Part shown: positions 55,430 through 64,000 of the stretch, piece by piece | Layout: every line of letters starts with the position of its first letter | How positions within the stretch are numbered: position 1 is the first letter of the stretch | From: JBMONI01 sp049324575 | GTDB lineage: Bacteria; Omnitrophota; Omnitrophia; Omnitrophales; Aquincolibacteriaceae | Direction: 5' to 3' | DNA: 64,000 nt | Assembly: GCA_049324575.1 (NCBI GenBank) | Contig: JBMONI010000009.1 | Coordinates: 77,527-141,526, forward strand | Made by a program: the position numbers and the translations under genes | The notes under the pieces: generated by a model | What the model was told of the DNA's origin: nothing | Databases searched by the model: none | What the model saw: the letters and a program-made list of their open reading frames with translations, nothing else

Positions 55430-57142
55430 TTAGGACCTCCCTGAAGTTCCAATCTGACGGACCAGGAACGGAAGCGCATCCTCTGCCGGGATCCGCTCAG
55501 CCTGCCCGTGGCGGCGTGATTTGATCTCAATCTTGCCTTCTTTCAGGTTTCTCTCCCCGATCACTACCTGCCACGGGAGCCCGATCATGTCGGCATCGTG
55601 AAATTTCACGCCGGCCCGCTCGTCCCGATCATCATAAAGAACCTCGATCCCCGTTTGCCGGCAAGCCTCATAGATCTTTTCCGCGACGTCGCGGGACCTT
55701 GAATCCGCTTGGTTTACGGTAATAATTTCGACCGCATAGGGCGCGATCGCCTCCGGCCAGACGATCCCGCGTTCATCATGATGCTCCTCGATCGCCGCCG
55801 CCAAGATCCGATTGACCCCGATACCGTAACAACCCATGATGACCGGCTTTTTCTCGCCTCTTTCATCCACATAGACTGTCCCCAGAACTTCAGTATAGCG
55901 CGTCCCCAATTTGAAGATATGTCCGATCTCCATGGTCGTGGTCACGCTCAGTTTTCCCGAACCGTCAGGCGCCTCATCCCCTTCTTTGACAAACCGGATA
56001 TCGCCGGTCACGGTTGGCTTAAAATCCCTTCCCAGCACAATTCCGCGCACATGCTTGTCTTTTTGGTTGGCCCCCGTAACGAAAGTCCCGCCTTTCAAGA
56101 GGTCCCAATCCGCGTAGATCGGCAAGGCCAGACCGGCAGGCCCCGCAAAACCGACCGGACACCCCGTCCATCGAAGGATCTCTTCCGCGGTCGCCTGGCG
56201 CAGGGTTTTCGCCCCGCAAAGGCGCCGCAATTTATTCTCGTTGATCTCGCTATCGCCCGTCACCAGCGCAGCGATCGGACGGTCGTCGGCAATGAACAAG
56301 ATCGTCTTGATCATGGAAGAAGGATGGATCTTGAAACGCGAGGACATTTCCTCGATGGTCCGCAGATTCGGCGTATCAAAGACTTCGGGTTTCGAAGCCG
56401 CAGAGGCCGGGGCTCCTTCCACCGGTTTTTTCCTTTCTGCGATTTCGAGGCTGGCCAGATAGCCGCCTTCGGACCGCGCCACCCGGTCTTCGCCGTAGGG
56501 ACAGATCACCATAAATTCCTGGCTCATTTTTCCGCCCATGAGGCCGGGATCGGCCGAGACAACCTGAAAATGCAGACCGCAACGGCGAAAGATCGCATGG
56601 TAGGCTTCTGACATCTTCCGGTAATTGACGTCCAGCCCCGCTTCATCCTTATCAAAACTATAGGCATCTTTCATAATGAACTCTTTCGTACGGATCACCC
56701 CGAACCGAGGGCGCGCTTCATCGCGAAATTTCGTCTGGATCTGGTAAAGGGTCAACGGAAGATCCCGAAAGGATTTAACATAAGCCCCGACCAATTCGGT
56801 GATGACTTCCTCGTGGGTAGGTCCGAGCACGAACTCATGGCCCGCCCGGTTCTTGAACGCGATCTTGTCCTCCCCAAGCGTTTCATAGCGACCCGACCGC
56901 TGCCAAAGCTCCGCCGGATGCAAAGCCGGGAGAAGCACTTCCGCCGCTCCCGCCTTCGTCATTTCTTCACGGATGATCTTCTCGACCTTTTCAAGGATCT
57001 TAAAACCGAGCGGAAGATAACTGTAAACCCCGGAGGAAAGTTGGCGGATCAAACCAGCGCGCAAAGCCCATTGATGGCTGAGCGCCTCAGCATCTTTCGG
57101 CACATCGCGCATCGTCGGAATGAGGGTCTGCGTCCAGCGCAT
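55430..57142 (-). CDS. proS: Prolyl-tRNA synthetase
   Basis: 570 residues, class II synthetase of the bacterial type with the INS editing insertion. Motif 1 near GVYSYLPLGFKILEKVEKIIREEM, motif 2 YQIQTKFRDEARPRFGVIRTKEFIMKDAYSF, the editing domain about 225-400 and motif 3 VIMGCYGIGVNRILAAAIEEHHDERGI; the anticodon domain ends the protein. The ATG at 57142 has AAGGA 6 bases upstream and is preferred to 57148. It charges tRNA-Pro, one copy of which (CGG) is in this window at 6362. Confidence 0.96.
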   Translation of the reverse strand: MRWTQTLIPTMRDVPKDAEALSHQWALRAGLIRQLSSGVYSYLPLGFKILEKVEKIIREEMTKAGAAEVLLPALHPAELWQRSGRYETLGEDKIAFKNRAGHEFVLGPTHEEVITELVGAYVKSFRDLPLTLYQIQTKFRDEARPRFGVIRTKEFIMKDAYSFDKDEAGLDVNYRKMSEAYHAIFRRCGLHFQVVSADPGLMGGKMSQEFMVICPYGEDRVARSEGGYLASLEIAERKKPVEGAPASAASKPEVFDTPNLRTIEEMSSRFKIHPSSMIKTILFIADDRPIAALVTGDSEINENKLRRLCGAKTLRQATAEEILRWTGCPVGFAGPAGLALPIYADWDLLKGGTFVTGANQKDKHVRGIVLGRDFKPTVTGDIRFVKEGDEAPDGSGKLSVTTTMEIGHIFKLGTRYTEVLGTVYVDERGEKKPVIMGCYGIGVNRILAAAIEEHHDERGIVWPEAIAPYAVEIITVNQADSRSRDVAEKIYEACRQTGIEVLYDDRDERAGVKFHDADMIGLPWQVVIGERNLKEGKIEIKSRRHGQAERIPAEDALPFLVRQIGTSGRS

Positions 57143-57153
57143 GGACATTCCTT

Positions 57154-58269
57154 TTATAGAGAAAAGAATCTCGCTATTTTCGAAAAAAAACCGAGATTAA
57201 CTAGATCATTATAGATGACAAAGACCATGAACGCCATTAGAAGCGCAAATCCGATCTGAGACGCCCGCTCCTGGAACTCCAAACTCACCCGTTTACGGCG
57301 GATCCCTTCGATCAAAAGAAAGAACAAATGCCCGCCGTCCAGCGCCGGGATCGGCAGCAAGTTGATCACGGCCAACGAAACGCTGAGAGTGGCCGTAAGT
57401 TGAAGGACGTACGTAAGGCCGAGCTGTGCGGCATTGCCCGTCAGAGTCACGATCCCCACCGGCCCAGCAACCGACTTGATGGAGAGTCTTCCGATCAACA
57501 GATAGAAGAGCGCCTTATGCGTCATGACCGCAAGATTGACGGACGTTCCCAGCCCCCGGGAAAAGGCCTGGGGAAAGGGGTATTGCTCGAAAACATTCGC
57601 CTCCGGATGCGGGATGATCCCGAGACGGCGCACGACCTCTTCCTTGCCGAAAATATCCTTGGCATTCTCGATCTTGGGGTGGATAGACAAAAAGAGGTGC
57701 GAAGCCTCCGCGGCCCCGCCTTTGCGAACGACCTCGAGGATCATGGCCTGATGAGAAGAACGCTGGATCGCTGAAGTCAACTCATCCCATCGGGTCACCG
57801 GGACCCGATCGACCGAAATAATCTTATCCCCCGCCTGAAGACCGCTCTCAAGCGCAGGATAGCCGTCCACGAATCCTCCAACGGTCGTTCCGGGGACCGG
57901 TCGTCCCATCAGAAAAACGACCGTAAAAAGGACGATCGCCAGAGCGTAATTCATCAGGACCCCCGCCAGCACGATCCCAATCCTCGCTCCAAGCGGCGCC
58001 GCAAGAAAATCCCCGCCTTTCGGGGTCCCGCCTTCGATCTCCCCGATCGATTCCCCTGCCGGTTTGACGAAACCGCCGAGCGGAAGCAAGGAAACAGCAT
58101 AACGCGTCTCCTTCCCCTGCCAATGGAAGATCTCGGGACCGAACCCAATGGAGAATTTTTCGACTTTGACGCGCGTCAGACGGCAGGCAATGAAATGCCC
58201 GAGTTCATGGATCAGGATCAAAACACCAAGGACGACCACAGTCGGCAGCAGGGAAACTAAAAAGTGCAT
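57154..58269 (-). CDS. rseP: Site-2 protease RseP
   Basis: 371 residues. Zinc-binding HELGH in IHELGHFIACRLTRVKVEKFSIGFGP near 20, GFVKPAGE near 60, a PDZ domain (about 125-210: PALESGLQAGDKIISVDRVPV) and the third metal ligand in LLPIPALDGGHLFFLLIE near 325. It cleaves transmembrane anti-sigma factors and signal-peptide remnants. ATG at 58269 has AAGGAGG upstream and overlaps the dxr end by 13 bp. The dxr-rseP order is common. Confidence 0.95.
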   Translation of the reverse strand: MHFLVSLLPTVVVLGVLILIHELGHFIACRLTRVKVEKFSIGFGPEIFHWQGKETRYAVSLLPLGGFVKPAGESIGEIEGGTPKGGDFLAAPLGARIGIVLAGVLMNYALAIVLFTVVFLMGRPVPGTTVGGFVDGYPALESGLQAGDKIISVDRVPVTRWDELTSAIQRSSHQAMILEVVRKGGAAEASHLFLSIHPKIENAKDIFGKEEVVRRLGIIPHPEANVFEQYPFPQAFSRGLGTSVNLAVMTHKALFYLLIGRLSIKSVAGPVGIVTLTGNAAQLGLTYVLQLTATLSVSLAVINLLPIPALDGGHLFFLLIEGIRRKRVSLEFQERASQIGFALLMAFMVFVIYNDLVNLGFFSKIARFFSL

Positions 58270-59426
58270 GTAGCCTCCTTCGGCCCGCAAAGGGCCACCG
58301 CCTCTTGCCGCGCCCACGCATCCGCGTCTAGGATCTCGCCGAGCCCTGGGGTCCGGACCTTGCAATGTTTTTTCATAACACGCCGTATCACCTTCGGGAT
58401 CCCGAGGAACGGTATCTTCTTGCCAAGGAATGCTTGAACCGCGATCTCATTGGCTGCATTCAACACCGCCGGAGCGGTCCCTCCCTCAAGGCCCGCCTCA
58501 TAGCCAAGAGCCAAGCAGGGAAAACGAGCGAGATCGGGCTTTTCAAAGGTCAATGTCCCCAGCGAGGCAAGATCAAGCCGCGGTAAACTGTCTTCCAGGC
58601 GTTCGGGATAACTGAGGGCATATTGGATCGGAAGTCTCATATCCGCAATGCCCATATGGGCCAGCTGGCTTCCGTCCTTAAATTCCACGATCCCATGGAT
58701 AACCGCCTGCGGATGGACAAGAACACGGATCTTCCGCATTTCCATTCCAAAAAGATTGGATGCTTCGATAACCTCCAGTCCTTTGTTCATGAGAGTAGCA
58801 GAATCAACGGATATTTTCGGGCCCATTTTCCAACGCGGATGCCGGATGGCTTCACGCGGGGTCACGGAAGCCAAGGATCTCCGGCGAGCCCGGAATGGCC
58901 CTCCGGAAGAAGTCAGGATCAGTTCCCGGACCGCCCCTTTTGCGTGTCCTTCGAGACATTGCCATAAGGCCGAATGCTCACTGTCGATCGGGTAGATCCG
59001 GGCTCCTGTCTCAAGACTTTTGCGGAGCAGAAGATCCCCCGCCATAACCAAGGGTTCTTTATTGGCGATCGCAACGGTTTTACGGGCGCGGACCGCTTCA
59101 AAAACCGGTTTGAGTCCGATCGCCCCGACCATCGCAAAAACGACCGTGGCAATCTCCGGAAGCGTACTGATCTCGATCAGCCCGGGGAGTCCCGTCACGT
59201 AACGGATCCCAAGTCGGCGGAGTTTTGCTTCGATCCCATGGCCCGATCCATGCTCAAAAAGGCAAACCACATCCGGGCGGAAAGATCGGGCTTGTTCAAA
59301 GAGAACAGCCGAATTGCGGCAGGCCGCGAGGGCTTTGATGCGGAAACGGTCAGGATGGGCTTTCACTACTCGCAACGTATTCTTCCCGATCGAACCCGTC
59401 GAGCCCAAGATCGCGATCTGTTTCAC
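58257..59426 (-). CDS. dxr: 1-deoxy-D-xylulose 5-phosphate reductoisomerase
   Basis: 389 residues. It makes MEP from DXP with NADPH. KQIAILGSTGSIGKNTLRVV at the N terminus, VAIANKEPLVMAGDLLL near 115, PIDSEHSALWQCL near 140, SSGGPFR near 175 and MGPKISVDSATLMNKGLEVIEA near 200. The start is GTG at 59426, overlapping the cdsA stop as GTGA, with AAAGG upstream; the 91-codon extension in the same frame covers cdsA and is unlike any dxr. Confidence 0.96.
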   Translation of the reverse strand: MKQIAILGSTGSIGKNTLRVVKAHPDRFRIKALAACRNSAVLFEQARSFRPDVVCLFEHGSGHGIEAKLRRLGIRYVTGLPGLIEISTLPEIATVVFAMVGAIGLKPVFEAVRARKTVAIANKEPLVMAGDLLLRKSLETGARIYPIDSEHSALWQCLEGHAKGAVRELILTSSGGPFRARRRSLASVTPREAIRHPRWKMGPKISVDSATLMNKGLEVIEASNLFGMEMRKIRVLVHPQAVIHGIVEFKDGSQLAHMGIADMRLPIQYALSYPERLEDSLPRLDLASLGTLTFEKPDLARFPCLALGYEAGLEGGTAPAVLNAANEIAVQAFLGKKIPFLGIPKVIRRVMKKHCKVRTPGLGEILDADAWARQEAVALCGPKEATCTF

Positions 59427-60223
59427 GTCACGCCTTTCATAACGACCGAAAGATAGTAATAGAGGAAAGGAATGGTCAAGATCAGGCTGTCCAGGACATC
59501 CAGCAGGCCACCCACGCCCGGCAAGTGCCCGGAGTCTTTCACGCCCGCATCCCTCTTGAAAAGGCTTTCGCCAAGGTCCCCCACTTGGGAAAGGATCCCA
59601 AGCAAGATCCCGAGTAGCAGCAGGTGCCCAATGAACACATGGGGAAGATAGACCCAGGAAAAGATCGAAAGGACGACGGTAGTCAGGAACCCTCCCCAAG
59701 CTCCCTCAACCGATTTATTAGGACTGATATGCTCGATCAGTTTCGTGCGACCGATCTTTTTCCCGACAAAATACGCTCCGGCATCGCCGCTTTTGACGAT
59801 GAACGCAACATAAAAGACCCAACGCGCCCCATGCTCAAGATTATGGATCTTAATCACATGGGCCAGGAACCAGGCGACGTAGATGATTCCAAAAACGGTG
59901 AGCGCCGTACTGGTCAAAGCTTTGGAAAGACGGGAGGGCCGGAAGTTATAAATAAAAAGCGCCAGCACAACAAGGACCAGGATCAGCGATTCAAAACCGG
60001 CTGCGATCGAGATCGGAACCGCCGCACCACAAAGCAGCCCCATCTTTTTATTGACCTCGAATCCTTTTTTCTCGACGATCGTAAAGAACTCGTCCAAGCC
60101 GACCAGGATAAAAATCAAAGCATACAGGGCAAAGACCCATTTGCTGCCGTGGAAGATCGCGACCGCGCTCACAACGATCAGAATGAACGAGATCATAAGC
60201 CGTTTGGTCAGTTGGGTAATCAT
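59423..60223 (-). CDS. cdsA: Phosphatidate cytidylyltransferase
   Basis: 266 residues, about eight membrane segments. It makes CDP-diacylglycerol from phosphatidate and CTP. The signature near the C terminus is SQVGDLGESLFKRDAGVKDSGHLPGVGGLLDVLDSL; usual enzymes have LPGHGGxLDRxDS, so the H and R of that motif are V and V here. KSGDAGAYFVGKKIGRTKL near 150 is typical. It overlaps uppS and dxr by 4 bp each. Activity is likely but the signature substitutions deserve notice. Confidence 0.92.
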   Translation of the reverse strand: MITQLTKRLMISFILIVVSAVAIFHGSKWVFALYALIFILVGLDEFFTIVEKKGFEVNKKMGLLCGAAVPISIAAGFESLILVLVVLALFIYNFRPSRLSKALTSTALTVFGIIYVAWFLAHVIKIHNLEHGARWVFYVAFIVKSGDAGAYFVGKKIGRTKLIEHISPNKSVEGAWGGFLTTVVLSIFSWVYLPHVFIGHLLLLGILLGILSQVGDLGESLFKRDAGVKDSGHLPGVGGLLDVLDSLILTIPFLYYYLSVVMKGVT

Positions 60224-60948
60224 GGGGTCTCCGGTTTTTTAACCGATTCCACCAACCCGAAGCGGCGCTCACGGCGGCCATAGGCCTCCAAGGCCGCCCA
60301 AAAACTTTCTTTGCCGAAATCCGGCCAAAAAATATCGGTCACGTATAACTCCGCGTAAGAAATTTGCCAGAGCAGGAAATTGCTGATCCGCATTTCGCCG
60401 CTGGTCCGTATCAACAGATCCGGATCCGGAATACCGGCCGTATAGAGATCGGCGCTCAGGGTCTCCTGCGAGATCTCACCAGGGCGAATTTTGCCCGCAA
60501 CAGCTTTCTCCGCAAGCCGCCGGCAGGCCCTTACGATCTCCTCGCGGGAAGAATAGCTGAGCGCAAAGATCGCGGTCAACCCCTGATAAACCTGCGTCTC
60601 AGCTGTCATCCGTTTCAATTTTTCCCGCAACCCCGGCGAAAAATCCTCAAGATCCCCGATCTGACGGAATGCGATCTTGTGTTTGTGAAAAAAAGAAGCT
60701 TTGCGGTCCAGATTGTGTTCGAGAAGCTTCATCAGAAAGTCGACTTCTTGCTTCGGACGATTCCAATTCTCTTTGGAAAAAGCATAGAAGGTCAAATAAC
60801 GGACCCCGGCCTCGGACGCGGCCTGGATCACCTCTTCCACGCGTTCTGAACCAATCCGGTGTCCTTCAACGCGGGGTAATTTCCGCTGCTGGGCCCAGCG
60901 CCCATTTCCATCCATGATGATCGCTACATGAACCGGTATGTTCGCCAC
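60220..60948 (-). CDS. uppS: Undecaprenyl diphosphate synthase
   Basis: 242 residues. HVAIIMDGNGRWAQQRKLPRVEGHRIGSERV is the catalytic-Asp and pyrophosphate-binding motif; YLTFYAFSKENWNRPKQEVDFLM and PDLLIRTSGEMRISNFLLWQISYAELYVTDIFWPDF are the other conserved blocks. It makes the C55 lipid carrier for cell wall and polysaccharides. It is coupled by a 4-bp overlap to cdsA. Confidence 0.97.
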   Translation of the reverse strand: MANIPVHVAIIMDGNGRWAQQRKLPRVEGHRIGSERVEEVIQAASEAGVRYLTFYAFSKENWNRPKQEVDFLMKLLEHNLDRKASFFHKHKIAFRQIGDLEDFSPGLREKLKRMTAETQVYQGLTAIFALSYSSREEIVRACRRLAEKAVAGKIRPGEISQETLSADLYTAGIPDPDLLIRTSGEMRISNFLLWQISYAELYVTDIFWPDFGKESFWAALEAYGRRERRFGLVESVKKPETP

Positions 60949-60965
60949 TTTCGAAGGGAATTACC

Positions 60966-62240
60966 TTATAAGTAGATCGTTTGGCTGCGTTCGCTTCCCA
61001 CTGAGATCATACGGATCGGTGCTTCCATCAGATCTTCGAGACGTCGCAGGTACTTGCGGACTTGGACTGGAAGATCGGCCCATCGCCGGATCTTGGAAAT
61101 ATCTTCCCGCCACCCTGGGACTTGTTCATACACCGGCCGGCATTGTGAAAGCTCATAGACCGAATGAGGATAGCTCTTAAGATGCGCTCCCCGAAAACTG
61201 TAAGCCGTGGCGATCTTGATTTTCGGAAGGCCCGAGAGCACATCCAGTTTTGTTACGGCAAGCTCCTTGACCCCATTCATCCGCACCGCATTCCGGGCGA
61301 TGACCGCGTCGAACCATCCGCACCGGCGCGGACGTCCCGTCGTCGCGCCAAACTCATCCCCTTTTTTCTGGATGTGGTTGCGCAATCGTCCGAAGAACTC
61401 CGTGGGAAAGGGCCCTTCGCCGACTCGGGTCGTATAACCCTTGACAACCCCGATGACCGAATCGATCATCGTCGGGCTGATCCCGGATCCGGTGATCGCT
61501 CCTCCGACCGAGGAATTCGACGAAGTGACATAGGGATAGGTCCCGTGGTCTACGTCGAGATACATTCCTTGCGCCCCTTCGAAGAGCACTCTTTTCTTTT
61601 TCTTCGCCGCTTCATAGAGATATTCGGTCGTATCTTGGATCATCGGGAGAATAAAGCGGCGATACCCTTTATAGTCGTTGAACATTTTTTTGAAAGAAAA
61701 ACCAGGATGGTTATGGATCTTTTTCAGGATATCGTTCTTCTCCCGGAGAACGGCAGCCAAACGCTCTTTGAAATAATCCATATGCCGGAGATCGCCGACC
61801 CGAAGGCCGACGCGCGCCATTTTATCGGCGTAGCAAGGTCCGATCCCTTTTTTCGTGGTCCCGATCGTCTCTTTTTTCGAGAATTGCTCTTCGCGAAGAT
61901 GGTCAAGAAGCGGATGATAAGGAAAGACCAGATGCGCCTGATCGGAGATGAATAACCGGCCGTGGATTTTTTTACCACGAGCTTCCAGCGTCTTGATTTC
62001 CTCCATAAGCGCTTTGGGATCGACCACAACACCGTTCCCGATCACGCAGATCTTGTTCGGATGGAGAATCCCGGAGGGGATCAAATGAAGAACGAATTTG
62101 GCTTCTTTATGCCAAACCGTATGGCCAGCATTGTTCCCACCTTGAAAACGGACGATCACATCGCTTTGCTCGGTGAGGAGATCGATGATCTTGCCTTTGC
62201 CCTCATCGCCCCACTGAGCGCCGATCAGGATACGATTCAT
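60966..62240 (-). CDS. purA: Adenylosuccinate synthetase
   Basis: 424 residues. GAQWGDEGKGKIIDLLTE and QGGNNAGHTV are the GTP/IMP-binding N terminus with catalytic Asp and His; GTTKKGIGPCYADKMARVGLR near 125, FEGAQGMYLDVDHGTYPYVTSSN near 215, and VGVVKGYTTRVGEGPFPTE near 260. It converts IMP and aspartate to adenylosuccinate. It overlaps the serA stop by 4 bp, a link between serine and purine supply. Confidence 0.97.
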   Translation of the reverse strand: MNRILIGAQWGDEGKGKIIDLLTEQSDVIVRFQGGNNAGHTVWHKEAKFVLHLIPSGILHPNKICVIGNGVVVDPKALMEEIKTLEARGKKIHGRLFISDQAHLVFPYHPLLDHLREEQFSKKETIGTTKKGIGPCYADKMARVGLRVGDLRHMDYFKERLAAVLREKNDILKKIHNHPGFSFKKMFNDYKGYRRFILPMIQDTTEYLYEAAKKKKRVLFEGAQGMYLDVDHGTYPYVTSSNSSVGGAITGSGISPTMIDSVIGVVKGYTTRVGEGPFPTEFFGRLRNHIQKKGDEFGATTGRPRRCGWFDAVIARNAVRMNGVKELAVTKLDVLSGLPKIKIATAYSFRGAHLKSYPHSVYELSQCRPVYEQVPGWREDISKIRRWADLPVQVRKYLRRLEDLMEAPIRMISVGSERSQTIYL

Positions 62241-63823
62241 AGTTTCACGACTTTCGCATCAATGATCGGGTCGAACTTTTTGATCTGGGTCAGAACGGCG
62301 GCAGGCACATCGCTGTCGGTATTGATCACAGTCATCGCAACCATCTTATTGCCCTTCATCATACGGCCGAGCGACATTTCTGCGATGTTGATATCCTTTT
62401 TCCCGAGGATCGTGCCAAGCGTTCCAACGACACCGGGTCTGTCGTGATTTTGGATCCACACAACGGTGCCGATCGGTTCCACATCGATCGAGAACTCGTC
62501 GATACGGACGATGCGGGGTTTTTTGTTCTCGAACAATGTCCCCATCACCCGGTGCGTTTTCCCCCCATCCGCGACCTCGAGCTCGATATAATTGGTAAAA
62601 TCCTCGATCTGCGTGCTGCGGCTCTCATTGACGGCGATCCCCCGCTCTTTGGCAATACTCTGGGCATTCACAAAGTTCACGGATTCTCCGCAGATCGGCG
62701 TCAAAAGGCCTTTGAGCATCGCAAGTGTCATCGGTTGTAAGCTGTAATTCGCCACTTCGCCGCCATAGCGGATCGTGACTTTTTTGATCGTCCCGCCAAA
62801 AAGCTGCATATAAAGCGATCCGATCTTTTCGGCCAGCGAAGTCCAGGGTTTGATGACTTTGAGGGTTTCGGGATCGAGGTTGGGAAGATTGACCGCGTTC
62901 AGGATCGCCCGGTCTTTGAGCGCATCCAGCACCTGGACCGCAATATCGAGCGCGACATTCTCCTGCGCCTCCTGGGTCGCCGCGCCCAGATGCGGGGTTG
63001 CGATTACTTGGGGGAGGCCAACTAATTTCGTATTTTGTGTTGGCTCCTCCTCGAAAACATCAAGCGCCGCTCCCGTCACTGTGCCCGCCTCTAAGGCGGC
63101 GACGAGATCCGCTTCACTGACGATCCCGCCTCGAGCACAGTTGATGATCCGGACATTCTTTTTACAGAGCTTCAGGTTTTCCCCACCGAGGATATATTTT
63201 GTCTCCGGCGTCAAAGGCGTATGGACCGTAATGAAGTCCGCCCGTTTGAGAAGGGATTTCACATCCGTGAATTCGACCGGATGGTCCTTGAAAGAATCCG
63301 GTGAAATAAAAGGATCGAAGACCAACACTTGCATACTGAACGCCAGAGCGCGCTTGGCAACTTCGCGGCCAATACGGCCATAGCCGACGATCCCCAGCAC
63401 TTTTCCGCAAAGTTCCGTCCCCGTAAAGCTCTTGCGGTCCCATTTCCCGGATTTCAGCGACTGGCAAGCCTGAGGGATATTCCGTGCAAGAGCCATCATC
63501 ATTGAAAAAGTGTGCTCCGCGGTCGAAATCGTATTCCCGCCGGGCGTATTCATAACAATCACCCCGCGCTTTGTCGCGGTTTCAAGGTCCACATTATCGA
63601 CTCCGACACCCGCGCGGCCAACGACCTTTAAACGCGTCGCTTTCTCAAGAATGTCTTTGGTAAGTTTCGTGCTGCTTCGCACGATGATCGCGTCGTAGTC
63701 CGCAACGATCTTTTTTAATTCTTCCGGCTTTAGGCCGACTTTCTCATCGACCTTGACCGCTTTGTCTTTTCTGAGGATCTCCATCCCCCCCTTACCCAGG
63801 GCATCCGCAACTAAGATCTTCAT
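62237..63823 (-). CDS. serA: D-3-phosphoglycerate dehydrogenase
   Basis: 528 residues, the long type with three domains. Catalytic and NAD-binding parts (about 1-310) show VVGRAGVGVDNVDLETATKRGVIVMNTPGGNTISTAEH, GIVGYGRIGREVAKRAL, and ARGGIVSEADLVAALEAG; the catalytic His is in ATPHLGAATQEAQENVA. Then the intervening domain (about 315-445) and a C-terminal ACT domain (about 455-528: DRPGVVGTLGTILGKKDINIAEM) for feedback by serine. ATG at 63823 has AAGGAG made by the end of the preceding gene. Confidence 0.97.
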   Translation of the reverse strand: MKILVADALGKGGMEILRKDKAVKVDEKVGLKPEELKKIVADYDAIIVRSSTKLTKDILEKATRLKVVGRAGVGVDNVDLETATKRGVIVMNTPGGNTISTAEHTFSMMMALARNIPQACQSLKSGKWDRKSFTGTELCGKVLGIVGYGRIGREVAKRALAFSMQVLVFDPFISPDSFKDHPVEFTDVKSLLKRADFITVHTPLTPETKYILGGENLKLCKKNVRIINCARGGIVSEADLVAALEAGTVTGAALDVFEEEPTQNTKLVGLPQVIATPHLGAATQEAQENVALDIAVQVLDALKDRAILNAVNLPNLDPETLKVIKPWTSLAEKIGSLYMQLFGGTIKKVTIRYGGEVANYSLQPMTLAMLKGLLTPICGESVNFVNAQSIAKERGIAVNESRSTQIEDFTNYIELEVADGGKTHRVMGTLFENKKPRIVRIDEFSIDVEPIGTVVWIQNHDRPGVVGTLGTILGKKDINIAEMSLGRMMKGNKMVAMTVINTDSDVPAAVLTQIKKFDPIIDAKVVKL

Positions 63824-63832
63824 GATCTCTCC

Positions 63833-64000
63833 TTATGATTTCACCGGAGTCATTGCTCCGATCGTTTCCTTGAGGACCTGCAACCCAATCTCGAGGTCTT
63901 GACGCGTAATGGCCCCCATATGGCAGATCCGCACTACTTGGCCTTTCATACTTCCCTGGCCGCCCGCCATCCCGACCCCTTTTTCATCGCGCATTACTTT
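63833..64000 (-). CDS. Class V aminotransferase, C-terminal fragment
   Basis: The last 55 codons of a gene entering from the right edge. KGVGMAGGQGSMKGQVVRICHMGAI is the C-terminal block of serine-pyruvate/alanine-glyoxylate aminotransferases (GGQGxLKGKIxRIGHMG type), and the end ETIGAMTPVKS is typical. Being directly before serA, it is probably the transaminase of the serine pathway or a glycine/serine interconverting enzyme. The PLP lysine is outside the window. Confidence 0.88.
   Translation of the reverse strand, partial: KVMRDEKGVGMAGGQGSMKGQVVRICHMGAITRQDLEIGLQVLKETIGAMTPVKS

Noticed and set aside
59427..59699. 91-codon N-terminal extension of dxr
   Set aside because: It overlaps cdsA in another frame and is Pro/Arg/Trp-rich; the GTG at 59426 with GTGA overlap gives the standard Dxr start.
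1..64000. CRISPR arrays, insertion sequences, prophage
   Set aside because: No repeated spacer pattern, transposase motif, integrase or phage structural gene was seen anywhere in the window.

Overview
The window is about 50% GC and almost entirely coding. Nearly every gene lies on the minus strand; the plus-strand exceptions are an orphan receiver-like protein (2586-2990) and gshB (7954-8943). The cell is Gram-negative: it has a FadL-type porin, the MlaDEF inner-membrane lipid transporter, an outer-membrane barrel and RseP. It makes peptidoglycan (ftsI, ftsL, rsmH, mraZ), uses the MEP isoprenoid route (dxr), respires with cytochrome bd and makes glutathione. My best guess, from remembered gene order and odd domain fusions and not from any search, is a PVC-superphylum lineage such as Candidatus Omnitrophota. 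GTG and TTG starts and 4-bp stop/start overlaps are common.

Layout, described in the minus-strand direction of transcription (high to low coordinates). 64000-54873 is a housekeeping operon: class V aminotransferase, serA, purA, uppS, cdsA, dxr, rseP, proS, a small STI1-like protein and a DUF503 protein. 54829-51385 holds a TIGR04073-like exported protein, an ECF sigma factor with its probable anti-sigma factor, and several exported proteins, one followed by a strong terminator. 51231-31433 is an unbroken run of about 20 tightly spaced genes: FadL-like porin, SRPBCC/acyl-ACP-reductase fusion, class III aminotransferase, formyltransferase, sensor kinase and receiver, ketosynthase, ACP, hotdog thioesterase, a second kinase and receiver, RsbW-like kinase, STAS protein, MlaE, MlaF, MlaD, CHASE2-SpoIIE phosphatase, an outer-membrane barrel, a FecR-domain protein and a TIGR04073-like protein. 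I read this as a locus that makes, senses and moves an envelope lipid, and it is the best candidate for an undescribed system.

31287-26750 has two paralogous proteins that join an L7/L12-C-terminal-like domain to long coiled coils, then a bifunctional nuclease. 26684-23589 has thioredoxin reductase, small hypothetical proteins, a DUF547 protein and a nitrilase. 23512-16091 has rplU, rpmA, an atypical Obg, proB, proA, nadD, two CNNM/CorC-type proteins and an exported protein. 16024-13101 has a ParA-CBM48 fusion, a degenerate partner and a zinc-ribbon coiled-coil protein. 12703-8849 is the start of the division/cell-wall cluster (mraZ, STAS, rsmH, ftsL, ftsI) behind a readable sigma-70 promoter and MraZ operator. 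8943-1 has glutathione synthesis (gshB/gshA), tRNA-Pro(CGG), a small Cys-cluster protein, a TrmH-type methyltransferase, cydAB, dodecin, a UbiD-family decarboxylase, acylphosphatase and the start of a metallophosphoesterase.

All calls come from reading the sequence and remembered family motifs; no search was run.
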